A DNA stretch of 64,000 nucleotides, taken from contig NZ_NNRM01000017.1 of the NCBI RefSeq assembly GCF_002252525.1, forward strand, positions 62,001 through 126,000, in the 5' to 3' direction. Position numbers and translations under genes: made by a program. The DNA comes from Brucella pseudogrignonensis. GTDB taxonomy: Bacteria; Pseudomonadota; Alphaproteobacteria; Rhizobiales; Rhizobiaceae. Below, one piece after another: positions 26,529 to 36,964 of the stretch (positions are counted from its first letter, which is position 1; every line of letters begins with the position of its first letter). Below the pieces are notes generated by a model. It did no database searches and was not told where the DNA came from. It worked only from the letters and a program-made list of their open reading frames with translations.

Positions 26529-28943
26529 ATGAAATTCACGCTTTCCTGGCTCAAGGATCACCTTGAAACCGATGCAACGCTTGATCAGATTGTCGAAAAG
26601 CTCACCGATATTGGTCTTGAAGTGGACGGGGTCGATGACCGCGCTGCTTTCAGGGCCTTCAAAGTCGCCAAGGTTTTGACGGCAGTTCAGCATCCGGATG
26701 CCGACAAGCTGCGCGTTCTCTCGGTTGATACGGGCGAAGGCCAGCCGGTTCAGGTTGTTTGCGGTGCTCCGAACGCGCGCGCCGGTCTCGTTGGCGTTCT
26801 GGGCCGTCCGGGCGACTATGTGCCGGGCCTTGATGTGACGCTTTCGGTTGGCAAAATCCGTGGCGTTGAAAGCTTCGGTATGATGTGTTCCGAGCGCGAG
26901 CTGGAACTTTCTGATGAACATAATGGCATTATCGACCTTCCGGACGATGTTCCGGTCGGCACGAGCTTTGCTGCCTATATGGGTCTTGATGATCCGATTA
27001 TCGAAATTGGTCTGACGCCAAACCGCGCAGATTGCACTGGCATTCGCGGCATTGCCCGTGATCTGGCAGCCGCTGGTCTTGGCACACTCAAGAATACCCT
27101 GCCGGATGCGGTAAAGGGTGAAGGCGAAACACCTGTTAAGGTCATTCTTGATCAGGATGCAGAAAACCCGTTCTGCAACGGTTTTGCCCTGCGTCTGGTC
27201 AAGGGTGTGAAGAACGGCCCAAGCCCGAAATGGATGCAGCAGCGCCTGAAAGATATTGGCCTGCGCCCGATCAATGCGCTGGTCGACATCACCAATTATG
27301 TAACGTTTGATCAGGGCCGTCCGCTGCATGTTTTCGATGCGGCCAAAGTTAAGGGCAATCTGACAGTGCGCGCGGCAAAGGATGGCGAAACTATCCTTGG
27401 TCTTGATGGGCGCGAGCATAAGTTCAAGCCGGGCATGTACGTGATCGCCGATGAAAACGGCCCCGAATCGATCGCCGGTATCATGGGCGGTGAGCATTCG
27501 GGCTGCGATGAAAATACTGTCGATGTGCTGATCGAATCCGCTCTTTGGGATCCGCGCATGATCGCTCGCACGGGCCGCGAACTCGGTATCGTCACCGATG
27601 CACGCTATCGCTTTGAGCGTGGCGTCGATCCTGAAATGATGATTCCGGGTGCGGAAATTGCAACCAAGCTGGTGCTCGAACTCTGCGGCGGTCAGCCGAC
27701 AGTTCTCGACGTGGTTGGTTACACGGCACCGACCGCACGCGTGATCGATTTTCCGGTTACGGAAGTGAAGCGGCTTACCGGCATTGATGTTTCCTATGAC
27801 GCATCTTTCGACATTCTGAAGCGTCTCGGCTTCGGCGCTGAAGGCGACGGCAAGGTCATCAAGGCAACCGTGCCAACATGGCGTGGTGACGTGGAAGGCA
27901 AAGCCGACCTCGTTGAAGAAGTCATGCGTATCCATGGCATCAATCAGATCGAACCACAGCCGTTGCCGGGCCTTGGCACGGTGAATGGCCGTATTCTGAC
28001 GACATTGCAGATCCGTACGCGTCTGGCACGTCGCACACTTGCTTCGCGCGGCATGATGGAAGCTGTGACCTATTCCTTCATTTCCGAAGCGCAGGCCAAA
28101 GCCTTTGGCGGTGGCAAGCCGGAACTGAAGCTGGCGAACCCGATCGCAGCCGATATGTCGGATATGCGCCCATCGCTTCTGCCGGGTCTGCTGTCTGCTG
28201 CTCAACGCAATGCGGATCGCGGCTTTGGCGATATCGCATTGTTTGAAGTGTCGGGCATCTATGAAGGCGATAAGCCTGAGCAGCAGCGGCGTGTGGCGGG
28301 CGGTGTCCGTCGCGGCACAGCTGGCGTTGAAGGTTCGGGCCGTTTCTGGTCTGGCAATGCAGCACCCGTTGGTGTGTTTGATGCCAAGGCTGATGCCCTG
28401 GCTGCCCTTGAAGCGGCTGGTGCGCCGGTTGATCGCATCCAGATCGAAGCCGGTGGCCCAGAATGGTTCCATCCGGGGCGTTCGGGCACGCTGAAGCTCG
28501 GACCGAAGGTGGTTCTGGGGTATTTCGGTGAGTTCCACCCTAATACGCTGGAAGCGCTTGATGTGTCGGGCGCGCTTTGCGGCTTTGAAGTCTATATTGA
28601 TGCGATTCCTGAGCCGAAAGCCAAGGCAACCCGCACCAAGCCAGCTTTGAGCCTCTCGCAGTTCCAGAGCCTTAAGCGTGACTTTGCCTTTGTGGTGGAC
28701 GCGAGCGTTGAAGCGGGTAACGTCGTGAAAGCGGTCTCGTCGGCTGACAAGAAGCTGATTGCCGGTGTGCAGGTGTTCGACGTCTTCACAGGCGCTTCGC
28801 TTGGTGAAGGCAAGAAGTCGATTGCGGTTGAAGTGCTGTTGCAGCCACAGGATCGCACGCTGACCGACGAAGATCTGGAAGCACTGGCAAAGCAGGTGAT
28901 CGCAAATGTCACCAAGCAGACCGGCGGCGTTCTTCGCGGATAA
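26529..28943 (+). CDS. pheT: Phenylalanyl-tRNA synthetase beta subunit
   Basis: An 804-residue subunit. Order: OB-fold tRNA-binding domain (about 40-150, [26 protein letters not shown]), B3/B4 editing domain (about 200-390), B5 domain (about 405-470), catalytic-like core, and the C-terminal ferredoxin-fold anticodon-binding domain (about 710-800, [16 protein letters not shown]). The length is normal for alphaproteobacteria. AGGAAAG lies upstream of the ATG. Confidence 0.97.
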   Translation: MKFTLSWLKDHLETDATLDQIVEKLTDIGLEVDGVDDRAAFRAFKVAKVLTAVQHPDADKLRVLSVDTGEGQPVQVVCGAPNARAGLVGVLGRPGDYVPGLDVTLSVGKIRGVESFGMMCSERELELSDEHNGIIDLPDDVPVGTSFAAYMGLDDPIIEIGLTPNRADCTGIRGIARDLAAAGLGTLKNTLPDAVKGEGETPVKVILDQDAENPFCNGFALRLVKGVKNGPSPKWMQQRLKDIGLRPINALVDITNYVTFDQGRPLHVFDAAKVKGNLTVRAAKDGETILGLDGREHKFKPGMYVIADENGPESIAGIMGGEHSGCDENTVDVLIESALWDPRMIARTGRELGIVTDARYRFERGVDPEMMIPGAEIATKLVLELCGGQPTVLDVVGYTAPTARVIDFPVTEVKRLTGIDVSYDASFDILKRLGFGAEGDGKVIKATVPTWRGDVEGKADLVEEVMRIHGINQIEPQPLPGLGTVNGRILTTLQIRTRLARRTLASRGMMEAVTYSFISEAQAKAFGGGKPELKLANPIAADMSDMRPSLLPGLLSAAQRNADRGFGDIALFEVSGIYEGDKPEQQRRVAGGVRRGTAGVEGSGRFWSGNAAPVGVFDAKADALAALEAAGAPVDRIQIEAGGPEWFHPGRSGTLKLGPKVVLGYFGEFHPNTLEALDVSGALCGFEVYIDAIPEPKAKATRTKPALSLSQFQSLKRDFAFVVDASVEAGNVVKAVSSADKKLIAGVQVFDVFTGASLGEGKKSIAVEVLLQPQDRTLTDEDLEALAKQVIANVTKQTGGVLRG

Positions 28944-28952
28944 GAATGAAAC

Positions 28953-28982
28953 AAAAAGCCCGGCTTTTAGCCGGGCTTTTTT
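28953..28982. terminator. Bidirectional terminator after pheT and the VOC gene
   Basis: AAAAAGCCCGGC and GCCGGGCTTTTTT around a TTTTA loop; symmetrical A and T runs serve both converging genes, and the stem touches the VOC stop codon. Confidence 0.88.
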
Positions 28983-29331
28983 AACCTCGTAAACCGATAC
29001 AATTGCCCCATGGGTCTTTGACCTGACACATGCGCATGTCGTCTTGAATATCGAGCGGCCCGCGATAAAGCGTGCCGCCAATGGCAATCAAATGCGCAAG
29101 CATTTCATCGAAATCCTCGACGTGCCAATAGACAACACTTCCCGCAGCACCCGATGAAATTTTTTCATCTGCCGGAACAATTTCCAGATCCACATCGCCG
29201 ATCTGCAGATAGCTGAAATCAAACGCTTCAAGATGTTTGAGAACAGCTTGCGGAAAGGCTTTGAGATACCACTCGATTGCCGTCTCAACATCGCCGACAT
29301 GGATCAGAACGGCGGATATCGTGCCACTCAT
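28981..29331 (-). CDS. VOC superfamily protein (glyoxalase/bleomycin resistance type)
   Basis: A 116-residue single-module vicinal oxygen chelate protein: HVGDVETAIEWYLKAF at the N-terminus, VYWHVEDFDEMLAHL near 65 and VKDPWGNCIGL at the C-terminus give the usual paired beta-alpha-beta3 units and metal positions (His, His/Glu). It overlaps the TetR gene by 4 bases, so regulator and VOC protein are one transcript, divergent from an MFS pump; a drug- or aldehyde-sequestering role is plausible. Confidence 0.82.
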   Translation of the reverse strand: MSGTISAVLIHVGDVETAIEWYLKAFPQAVLKHLEAFDFSYLQIGDVDLEIVPADEKISSGAAGSVVYWHVEDFDEMLAHLIAIGGTLYRGPLDIQDDMRMCQVKDPWGNCIGLRG

Positions 29332-29936
29332 GCGGGGACAGCCGCACGCGCAGGCATGGCAAGCATGGCCATGTCGATGATCTTCTGTACAGCTTCGCGG
29401 GAATTGCCATCACGGGCTTCAAAAGAAATGCTTTGCTGGATCATGTGATAAAATTCAGTCATTTGCGCGATGTCAGTTTGTTCTGGCAGATCGCCTTCTG
29501 CAATGGCGCGCTTCAGACGCTGTGAAAGCCGCTCATGATTTGTGTGACGAACACCCTGAAGGAACGCCTTCACATCGGCATTTTCAGGTTTGCACTGGAT
29601 AGAGCTCACACTGATCATACATCCGCCAGCAGGACACGCAAAAGCGCTGTCGGCGCTTAGTTCCAGCCATTGCCGCATACCGTCCTGAATGGTGCGCGCA
29701 TTTTCGAGTGCTTCGAACGGAACGGCTCCAATCGTGCGGCTATAATAGTCCACAGCTTCGCGAAACGCCTGCTCCTTGTTGCCAAAGGCTGCGTAAAAGC
29801 TCGGCGGCGTGATGCTGATCGCCGACGTAAAATCGTTGATCTGGGCGCATTCATAGCCTTTTGCCCAGAAGACTTTCATGACTTTTTCCAGCGCAGTATC
29901 GCGGTCGAAACTGCGCGGTCGGCCGCGCGGAACCAT
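29328..29936 (-). CDS. TetR/AcrR family transcriptional regulator
   Basis: A 202-residue repressor. The N-terminal helix-turn-helix (about 10-55) reads GRPRSFDRDTALEKVMKVFWAKGYE and then ITPPSFYAAFGNKEQAFREAV, typical of the TetR family; the remaining all-helical domain binds a ligand. It is divergent from an MFS transporter with a 101-bp shared promoter region holding a GC-rich palindrome, the classic arrangement of an efflux pump and its repressor. Confidence 0.9.
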   Translation of the reverse strand: MVPRGRPRSFDRDTALEKVMKVFWAKGYECAQINDFTSAISITPPSFYAAFGNKEQAFREAVDYYSRTIGAVPFEALENARTIQDGMRQWLELSADSAFACPAGGCMISVSSIQCKPENADVKAFLQGVRHTNHERLSQRLKRAIAEGDLPEQTDIAQMTEFYHMIQQSISFEARDGNSREAVQKIIDMAMLAMPARAAVPA

Positions 29937-29973
29937 TTTTCGCCCTTTCTGTAGTCATCCTTATATAATTTGC

Positions 29974-30001
29974 TTGACGCTCCGGAGCAAGTCGATATGA
30001 A
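29974..30001. promoter_or_regulatory. Divergent promoter/operator between tetR and the MFS gene
   Basis: The 10-bp palindrome GCTCCGGAGC (29979-29988) lies inside two facing promoters: plus strand TTGACG (29974-29979), 16-base gap, TATGAA (29996-30001); minus strand TTGCTC, 17-base gap, TATATA. One bound TetR dimer could shut both. Confidence 0.5.
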
Positions 30002-30037
30002 TTATGTAGTATTGACTATATAAATAGGATTCGTCCC

Positions 30038-31249
30038 ATGAACGAAGTGTGTGATTCTGCCATCACGGCGGAAGGGGTTTCTGCGTCTTCAAGCGAGGCG
30101 CGTGCAATCCCACTGGTGGTTTATTGTCTGACGCTTGGCGTCTTTGCACTGACCACTTCCGAGCTGATGATTTCCGGCATGATGCCAGCACTTCAGGAGG
30201 CTTTTGGCCGCTCGATTTCCGATATTGGTAATCTCATCTCGGTCTATGCTCTCGGCATGACGATTGGTGGTCCGCTGGTGACAATACTATTTCTGGCGCT
30301 GAAGATTGAAAATAAGCGCGGGCTGCTATTGCTTCTGATCCTTTATGCTGTGGGGCAAAGTGTGGCTGCCTCAACCAGCAATTTCCATGCGATGTTGGTA
30401 GCGCGTGTTTTCACCGGCATGGCAGCGGCGACCAGTTTCGGCCTGATGCTGGCGATCACTGCGCAGCTCGTCGTGCCTGAATTACGTGGTCGTGCATCGT
30501 CGCTGGTCTTTGCAGGTCTCATGCTGTGCACTGTTTTGGGCGTGCCGCTGGCAACCGCTATCACCAACGCTTTCGGCTGGCGGGCAAGCTTCTGGGCGAT
30601 TGTGGTGCTGGTGCTGTTTTGTGCGTTGGTGATTGCGCTCAAAATCGAAGCAAAGCCAAATCATGCGGAAGTAAATCTGCGCTCCGAGCTCAAAGAAATG
30701 CGCAAGCCACCGTTATGGGCAGCTTATGCAACCAGTGCCCTGGTGATCGGTGCCTCCTTCTCGGTTTATAGCTATCTTTCGCCAATTACTGCGAAACTGG
30801 CTGGCTTCCCGGAAGCGCAACTGCCTTATCTGCTGGCGGTTTATGGCGCTGCAAACATCATCGGCAATTACATTGTTGGTCGCTTTGCGGACCGTCATAC
30901 GATTGCGACTATCTTTATCGGCATTCTGATCATGCTGGCGGCAATGCTGATCTTTGCAATCTTTGCGGAGCTGAAATTTGCAACCATGCTGGCAATCGTC
31001 ATGATTGGTCTTACGGGCATTGCGCTTAATCCCGCTTTCATTGCCCGCGTCATGCGGATTGCGCATCCGGGCGCGCTGGTCAATGCGATGCACGCATCTG
31101 TCATCAACATCGGTCTGGGCCTTGGGCCATGGGCAGGTGGTCTGGCGCTTCAATCCGGATATAGCCTTCATGCGCCGCTGTGGGTGGGCTTTATCATGAC
31201 GCTTCTTGGTCTGTTGAGTCTCGCGCCCCGCGCGTTGCGTCGGATGTAA
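30038..31249 (+). CDS. MFS transporter, drug:H+ antiporter (AraJ/YdhP-like)
   Basis: A 403-residue inner-membrane protein with about 12 hydrophobic spans. The DHA1 signature blocks are seen: LTTSELMISGMMPALQEAF near 37, ALGMTIGGPLVTILF, ARVFTGMAAATSFGLMLAI near 115, ASSLVFAGLMLCTVLGVPLATAI and GRFADRHTIATIF near 270. It likely exports small hydrophobic compounds or sugars and is probably repressed by the divergent TetR protein. Confidence 0.88.
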   Translation: MNEVCDSAITAEGVSASSSEARAIPLVVYCLTLGVFALTTSELMISGMMPALQEAFGRSISDIGNLISVYALGMTIGGPLVTILFLALKIENKRGLLLLLILYAVGQSVAASTSNFHAMLVARVFTGMAAATSFGLMLAITAQLVVPELRGRASSLVFAGLMLCTVLGVPLATAITNAFGWRASFWAIVVLVLFCALVIALKIEAKPNHAEVNLRSELKEMRKPPLWAAYATSALVIGASFSVYSYLSPITAKLAGFPEAQLPYLLAVYGAANIIGNYIVGRFADRHTIATIFIGILIMLAAMLIFAIFAELKFATMLAIVMIGLTGIALNPAFIARVMRIAHPGALVNAMHASVINIGLGLGPWAGGLALQSGYSLHAPLWVGFIMTLLGLLSLAPRALRRM

Positions 31250-31265
31250 TTTTCGACCTGCAAAC

Positions 31266-31296
31266 AAAAAAGCCGGGGTTGATGCCCCGGCTTTTT
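31266..31296. terminator. Bidirectional terminator between the MFS and DUF3829 genes
   Basis: GCCGGGG and CCCCGGC around TTGATG, flanked by six A and five T. Confidence 0.87.
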
Positions 31297-31312
31297 GTAT
31301 CAGAAGGGATGA

Positions 31313-32236
31313 TTAATCCTTCGAGAAAATGGTTGCGCTCTGCGATGTCGAAACCATGGTGTTGTAATCACTAACAATCCACTGAAGATCAGAAGCGGCA
31401 TTACCCTTGCGGGCATCGCCCTTGGTCTTTTCCAGCTTTTCCTGGAAATCGCGCAGCTTGCCCAAAAGGCTTGCAGGGCGGGATTCGAAAACATGGAACG
31501 AGTTTGGATGCTCGGTTGCGTAATCGTCCATTTCGCGAACGGCGGCCGCGTAAGTATCCATGGCTTTGCCAAAGGCTTCCATATCGACTACCGGCTTTTC
31601 ATTTTCCGGCAGCAGTTCAACAACTGCATTGGCACGCATCATGACATTGCGAACCTGCCAGTTGGCCTTCTTGCCTTCGGCCTTTTCAAGCGCATCAAGC
31701 TCGGCAAGATCGATTTTGGCCTTTTCCTCGCCTAACAGCGCATCGACGCGCTTGCGTTCTTTGGTGAACTCCGGCGCGTATTCGGCGATCTGTTTGTGGA
31801 ATTCCTTTGCACCAGCAAACTTGTCGGACTTATAGTCCTTGCGGTCGTAATATTTGCTCGCCTTTTCAACCACCGGGGCAAGCTTCTGATAGATCGCAAT
31901 ATAGCTCACCATCGCTTCATCAAGCGCGGGAAGTTTTGGATCTGCCTTGGTGGCTTCTTCAGCTGCTTCAATTTCGCTGCGCACATCATAAAGCGAGTAA
32001 AGGCCGTAGACATTGCGCTCCTTACCGGTTGGTCCCTTCTTCATGTCGACCCAGCTATCATAGCGGTCGAGCGATTCCGAAGCGCGAATGGTGCGGTTGA
32101 GAAGCGAAACATAGGCGTTCATCTTTTCAATCGCAGCATTTGGATCGGCCTCATCGGCAGTTTGCGCGAAAGCTGCGGTCGGCAGAATGACCGCGAGAAG
32201 CGTGAACAGGATCGCACGAGGCGAGAAGCGTTTCAT
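31313..32236 (-). CDS. Exported DUF3829 (YiiG-like) family protein
   Basis: A 307-residue periplasmic protein. The ATG at 32236 follows GAGGGA and yields a Sec signal peptide MKRFSPRAILFTLLAVILPTAAFAQ with cleavage after AFA. The mature part is highly charged and helical (NAAIEKMNAYVSLLNRTIRASESLDRY, then repeated Lys/Glu-rich helices), as in YiiG-type DUF3829 proteins. No catalytic motif is seen. It is monocistronic, with its own terminator. Function unknown. Confidence 0.75.
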   Translation of the reverse strand: MKRFSPRAILFTLLAVILPTAAFAQTADEADPNAAIEKMNAYVSLLNRTIRASESLDRYDSWVDMKKGPTGKERNVYGLYSLYDVRSEIEAAEEATKADPKLPALDEAMVSYIAIYQKLAPVVEKASKYYDRKDYKSDKFAGAKEFHKQIAEYAPEFTKERKRVDALLGEEKAKIDLAELDALEKAEGKKANWQVRNVMMRANAVVELLPENEKPVVDMEAFGKAMDTYAAAVREMDDYATEHPNSFHVFESRPASLLGKLRDFQEKLEKTKGDARKGNAASDLQWIVSDYNTMVSTSQSATIFSKD

Positions 32237-32360
32237 GTGGTTTTCCCTCATTGAGCACATTCTAAAAACGGTAAAATGATTGCAGTGCTTTGATTTTCAA
32301 GGCCGGAAATATGTCCCCCCTCCGCCCTGTTTATTCTCTGGCCCATCATTGTCTGGCCCA

Positions 32361-32903
32361 TCATGGTCTGGCATTGTCAGGGAGCCAGTTGCTCCCGGAG
32401 CGATTTCTTATGACAGTGATGATTGTGGAGACGATTGAAAGCACGATCAGGTATTCGACAAAACGGAACGGCATCACAAACCAGCCGCTGATCGTGCGTT
32501 CGATTGCGCCATAGAGATTGACGATCTGGAACTCGTAATTCACGCCGGTACTACCGCCGCCATGGCTTACGATTTCTTTGATTTGAAGATGACTGCCGGG
32601 GCTTCCGAACAGCCATACCAAAGGTTGGTTGTAAATAGGGTTGCCGCGGCTGTCGAAAAACATGGCTGTAAACGACATGAACGAAATCATGATGGCTGCT
32701 GCTTCGGGCTTTCTCCAGTCGACTTTCGAGAACCAGAATATGGCGGAGCAGACGATAAGAAGAAAGACGCTCGCAACGCCATCGATAAAGATGACGCCAT
32801 ACATCCCATACATGAGGCCAAGCCCCACGAGGGAGAAGCAAGCAATAGCAGCGGCGGCGATGGCAAATATGCCAAGCACTTTCGTGATGGTTCCTGTTTG
32901 CAT
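32361..32903 (-). CDS. Integral membrane protein of unknown function
   Basis: A 180-residue protein with three hydrophobic segments near residues 8-30, 33-55 and 70-85 and one at the C-terminus (FVEYLIVLSIVSTIITVI), and an intervening soluble loop (FDSRGNPIYNQPLVWLFGSPGSHLQIKEIVSHGGG). I do not recognise a family. The ATG at 32903 is preferred over a TTG three codons upstream. It lies alone between the DUF3829 gene and a terminator. Confidence 0.6.
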   Translation of the reverse strand: MQTGTITKVLGIFAIAAAAIACFSLVGLGLMYGMYGVIFIDGVASVFLLIVCSAIFWFSKVDWRKPEAAAIMISFMSFTAMFFDSRGNPIYNQPLVWLFGSPGSHLQIKEIVSHGGGSTGVNYEFQIVNLYGAIERTISGWFVMPFRFVEYLIVLSIVSTIITVIRNRSGSNWLPDNARP

Positions 32904-33010
32904 AGGGCGCAAAAAGCACGCACCCGCAAGAATGACAAGCCTTATTAGATTTTTCTACTTTATAAGGGCGGTCATTTAAATCTTTGCGTTTGTTTTATTC
33001 TGTGAACGCG

Positions 33011-33035
33011 AAAAGGCGGGGCTACCCCGCCTTTT
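33011..33035 (-). terminator. Terminator after the aldo/keto reductase gene
   Basis: AAAAGGCGGGG and CCCCGCCTTTT around a CTA loop; works on the minus strand for the reductase gene. Confidence 0.85.
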
Positions 33036-33055
33036 CTTGCATAAAGCCAAAAGCT

Positions 33056-34036
<981 letters not shown>

Positions 34037-34078
34037 CGGTATTCCTTTCGGGGCGAGTTCTCAAAATATGGGGAACTC

Positions 34079-34104
34079 GGAAACTCTGAAAACACAGGGT
34101 TTCC
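34079..34104. promoter_or_regulatory. Inverted repeat between the reductase and lysR genes
   Basis: GGAAACTCTG and CAGGGTTTCC form 10-bp arms with one mismatch around AAAACA. A possible LysR-type binding site for the divergent pair. Confidence 0.35.
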
Positions 34105-34166
34105 GGTGAGACTGAAACTAACTTTCAAACAGGCGTTCGATAATACTGATTTATTTTCACGGGTTA

Positions 34167-34181
34167 TTCTATACTTTAGAA
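34167..34181. promoter_or_regulatory. Small T-N11-A dyad just before lysR
   Basis: TTCTA and TAGAA around TACTT; T-N11-A geometry as in LysR boxes. It ends two bases before the lysR ATG, so binding would also block translation or transcription of lysR itself. Confidence 0.3.
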
Positions 34182-34183
34182 CA

Positions 34184-35101
34184 ATGAATCGAAATCAGCT
34201 TTCCCAACTGGCTGTTCTGGCCGCGGTGGCTGCCCATGGCAGTTTCCGCGGCGCGGCGCGTGAATTGTCGATTGCGCCTTCCGCAGTCAGTCATGCGGTT
34301 GCTGCCCTTGAAGACAGTCTTGGCATCCGACTTTTGTCGCGCACCACGCGAAGCGTTGCGCCTACAGATGCCGGACGACAATTGCTGGAACGGCTTGCTC
34401 CGGCGCTCGAGGAAATTCATCAGGCACTGGGTGCAGCAATTGAAGCGCGCGAGCGCCCTGCAGGGACATTGCGTATTACGATGCCGCATATCGCAGCACA
34501 GTTTGTCATTGCGCCGCGATTGGGTGAATTTGCGGAAGCCTATCCCGACATTACGCTTGATCTGACGGTTGAAAGCGCATTCACCGATATTGTCGCAGCT
34601 GGCTTTGATGCCGGTATGCGGCTTGGCGAGAGCCTTGAGGCCGACATGATCTGCGCCCGCCTGACAAGCGATCTGCGTGCGGCGATTGTTGCCTCACCGT
34701 CCTATCTTGAAAGGGCAACGATCCCCAGACATCCGAATGATCTGATGCAGCATCGTTGTGTGAGGCATCGCTTTGCAAGTGGTCGTATCTATCGCTGGGA
34801 GTTTGAAAAGGCGGGTGAAGAGCTGGAGATTGCCATCAACGGCTCACTTATTCTCAATGATGACCGGTTGATTCTCGATGCGGTCCTAAACGGCGCTGGT
34901 CTCGCTTATCTGTTCGAAGATCACGTTCGGGATGCGCTCGCGGATGGAAGTCTGGTGAGGGTACTTGAAGACTGGTGCCAGCCTTTCGCGGGTCTTTACC
35001 TCTATTATCCAAGCCGTCGTCAGATGCGCCCGGCCCTGCGCGCATTCATCGATTTCTTTCGCGGATCGTATGAGATGCAGCACCGCTTTCTGGGGGCGTG
35101 A
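34184..35101 (+). CDS. LysR family transcriptional regulator
   Basis: A 305-residue regulator. The winged HTH is at residues 1-60 (LSQLAVLAAVAAHGSFRGAARELSIAPSAVSHAVAALE), and residues about 90-295 are the periplasmic-binding-protein-like effector domain. The ATG at 34184 gives the standard family start; a longer frame upstream is not conserved-looking. Divergent from the aldo/keto reductase; its stop overlaps the next gene's GTG. Confidence 0.9.
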   Translation: MNRNQLSQLAVLAAVAAHGSFRGAARELSIAPSAVSHAVAALEDSLGIRLLSRTTRSVAPTDAGRQLLERLAPALEEIHQALGAAIEARERPAGTLRITMPHIAAQFVIAPRLGEFAEAYPDITLDLTVESAFTDIVAAGFDAGMRLGESLEADMICARLTSDLRAAIVASPSYLERATIPRHPNDLMQHRCVRHRFASGRIYRWEFEKAGEELEIAINGSLILNDDRLILDAVLNGAGLAYLFEDHVRDALADGSLVRVLEDWCQPFAGLYLYYPSRRQMRPALRAFIDFFRGSYEMQHRFLGA

Positions 35102-35718
35102 ACTTGGATCATCTTCGCTATTCTGGCCTCCCGCAATCAGTACAGACAAAACGTTTTTGCAGAATAATCGAAGCCGTTCCAATCCTATCGGACGCACTGT
35201 CGCGCGCGCGCCGTCTCAACCTTCCAGATTGGTGGCTCGTTTCCGGTGCGCTTTATAATTCTGTATGGAATGTGCTGAGCGGACGCCCTCATGGCTATGG
35301 CATCAAAGACATCGACATCGCTTACTTCGATGGTTCTGATCTCTCATGGAGTGCGGAAGATTCGGCTATTCAAGCGGGCGCTATGGCTTTTGAAGGCTAT
35401 ACGCTACCTGTCGAGATACGCAATCAAGCGCGCGTTCATCTATGGTTTGAAGAGCATTTCGGAAAGCCCTATCCGCCGCTTCGTTGCGCATCCGAATCGA
35501 TTGAGCGTTACGTAGCAATAGCGCATTGCGTGGGCGTGAGATTGGCGAGTGATAACACGCTCAATATTCACGCTCCTTTTGGGCTGGATGACATTTTTTC
35601 GTTTCGTATTCGGCCCAATCATGCCATCGATAACCGCGAAACATATGAAATCAAGGCTCGCCGGGCGTTGGAATGCTGGCCTGAACTGACTATTCAGAGC
35701 TGGGACAAAGAAGGCTGA
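35098..35718 (+). CDS. Nucleotidyltransferase family protein (DUF925/NTP_transf_6)
   Basis: A 206-residue protein. The minimal nucleotidyltransferase core is visible: [14 protein letters not shown] near residue 45 (G-S/A motif) and [10 protein letters not shown] near 68 (the DxD metal site). Later [13 protein letters not shown] and the C-terminal [10 protein letters not shown] match the DUF925 family, whose substrate is unknown. GTG start at 35098 overlaps the lysR stop (GTGA), so it is coexpressed with the regulator. Confidence 0.8.
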   Translation: MNLDHLRYSGLPQSVQTKRFCRIIEAVPILSDALSRARRLNLPDWWLVSGALYNSVWNVLSGRPHGYGIKDIDIAYFDGSDLSWSAEDSAIQAGAMAFEGYTLPVEIRNQARVHLWFEEHFGKPYPPLRCASESIERYVAIAHCVGVRLASDNTLNIHAPFGLDDIFSFRIRPNHAIDNRETYEIKARRALECWPELTIQSWDKEG

Positions 35719-35725
35719 GACCATA

Positions 35726-36730
35726 ATGAGCAAAGGGACTGGAATGTTTCGTTGGGGTATTCTTTCCACCGCCAAGATTGGTGTTACGCAGGTTATTCCG
35801 GCGCTTTGCGCTTCCGATAACGGCGTAGTCCATGCAATCGCCAGTCGCGATCAGGCGCGTGCGCGTGCTGTTGCCGATCGGTTTGGCGCACCGCTGGCCT
35901 TTGGTTCCTATGAAGAATTGCTGGCAAGTGATGAAGTGGATGGTGTCTATATCCCGCTGCCTACCTCGCAGCATATCGAATGGACGCTGAAGGCTGCAGA
36001 AGCGGGCAAACATGTTCTCTGCGAAAAGCCGATTGCGTTGAAAGCCGGGGATATCGACCAACTGATTGCCGCGCGCAACAAACATAAGGTGACAATCGCC
36101 GAAGCCTTCATGGTCTATTACCACCCGCAATGGATCAAGCTGCGTCACCTTCTTGCCGAGGGCGCGATCGGAACGTTGCGCCATGTGCAGGGCGCATTCA
36201 GCTATTTCAACAATGATCCTGGCAATATGCGCAATCAGCCGGAACTTGGCGGTGGCGCGCTACCGGATATTGGCGTGTATCCGACCGTTGTTACGCGTAT
36301 GGTGACAGAGAAAGAGCCGCTTTCGGTTCAGGCATCGGTCGAGTTCGATCCGAAATTCGGTACTGATCGTTACGCAAATGTGTCAGCGCGGTTTGATGGC
36401 TTCGACCTTACTTTTTATGTCGCAACACAGCTCGCGGCTCGTCAGACCATGGTTTTCCATGGTGACAAGGGCTTTATCGAAGTTCACGCACCTTTTAACA
36501 CCGGCAAATATGGTCAGGGCCGTATTACGCTCTATAATGGCGGTCATACGGAAGCGACCGAATGGTCGTTCTCCGATACAAACCACTATCAGCTTCAGGC
36601 CGAAAACTTCGTACGAGCCACGAAAGGCGAAGGCGTGATGCTGTTTTCTCTGGAAAACTCGAAGGCAAATCAGAAATTCATCGATGCTATATATCGTGCT
36701 GGTAAAAGCGACGGCTTCGTGAGTGTCTGA
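35726..36730 (+). CDS. Gfo/Idh/MocA family oxidoreductase
   Basis: A 334-residue NAD(P)-dependent dehydrogenase. The N-terminal Rossmann domain contains [12 protein letters not shown] (nucleotide loop) and the conserved [14 protein letters not shown] near residue 97 with the catalytic-type Lys of EKP; the C-terminal alpha/beta domain has [18 protein letters not shown] near 175. Relatives oxidise sugars, inositols or trans-dihydrodiols. A second in-frame ATG at 35744 is an equally possible start. Not linked to other sugar genes here. Confidence 0.87.
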   Translation: MSKGTGMFRWGILSTAKIGVTQVIPALCASDNGVVHAIASRDQARARAVADRFGAPLAFGSYEELLASDEVDGVYIPLPTSQHIEWTLKAAEAGKHVLCEKPIALKAGDIDQLIAARNKHKVTIAEAFMVYYHPQWIKLRHLLAEGAIGTLRHVQGAFSYFNNDPGNMRNQPELGGGALPDIGVYPTVVTRMVTEKEPLSVQASVEFDPKFGTDRYANVSARFDGFDLTFYVATQLAARQTMVFHGDKGFIEVHAPFNTGKYGQGRITLYNGGHTEATEWSFSDTNHYQLQAENFVRATKGEGVMLFSLENSKANQKFIDAIYRAGKSDGFVSV

Positions 36731-36771
36731 TTTGTGTGACTGGAACAACTGTCAGGAAGAAATCTTTCTGT

Positions 36772-36816
36772 GTCACATAGCTTGTGACTTGCAGTGAAAA
36801 ACCGCCTTTCTTATAT
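36772..36816 (+). promoter_or_regulatory. RpoH (sigma-32) promoter of dnaK with overlapping inverted repeat
   Basis: CTTG (36788-36791), an 18-base gap and CTTATAT (36810-36816) match the alphaproteobacterial heat-shock promoter. GTCACA and TGTGAC (36772-36788) form a perfect 6-bp dyad ending on the first base of the -35, which could be a second control site. Confidence 0.75.
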
Positions 36817-36964
36817 ACGCCTCGCACAGGGCTTTGATAAAAGGCCGGGTGGATTGAAAAATCCTTCCCGACATCACACCTTGAAGCAGGCATTGTGAAA
36901 TCGATAGGAACCGCTAATGGAACGCTCGGTAGAGGTCTTTGCGGTTTGCTGAATGGAGAGAAAT

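Noticed and set aside
26511-29087. 858-codon open frame on the minus strand
   Set aside because: It lies opposite pheT and its product has no recognisable domain; it results from codon bias in a GC-biased gene.
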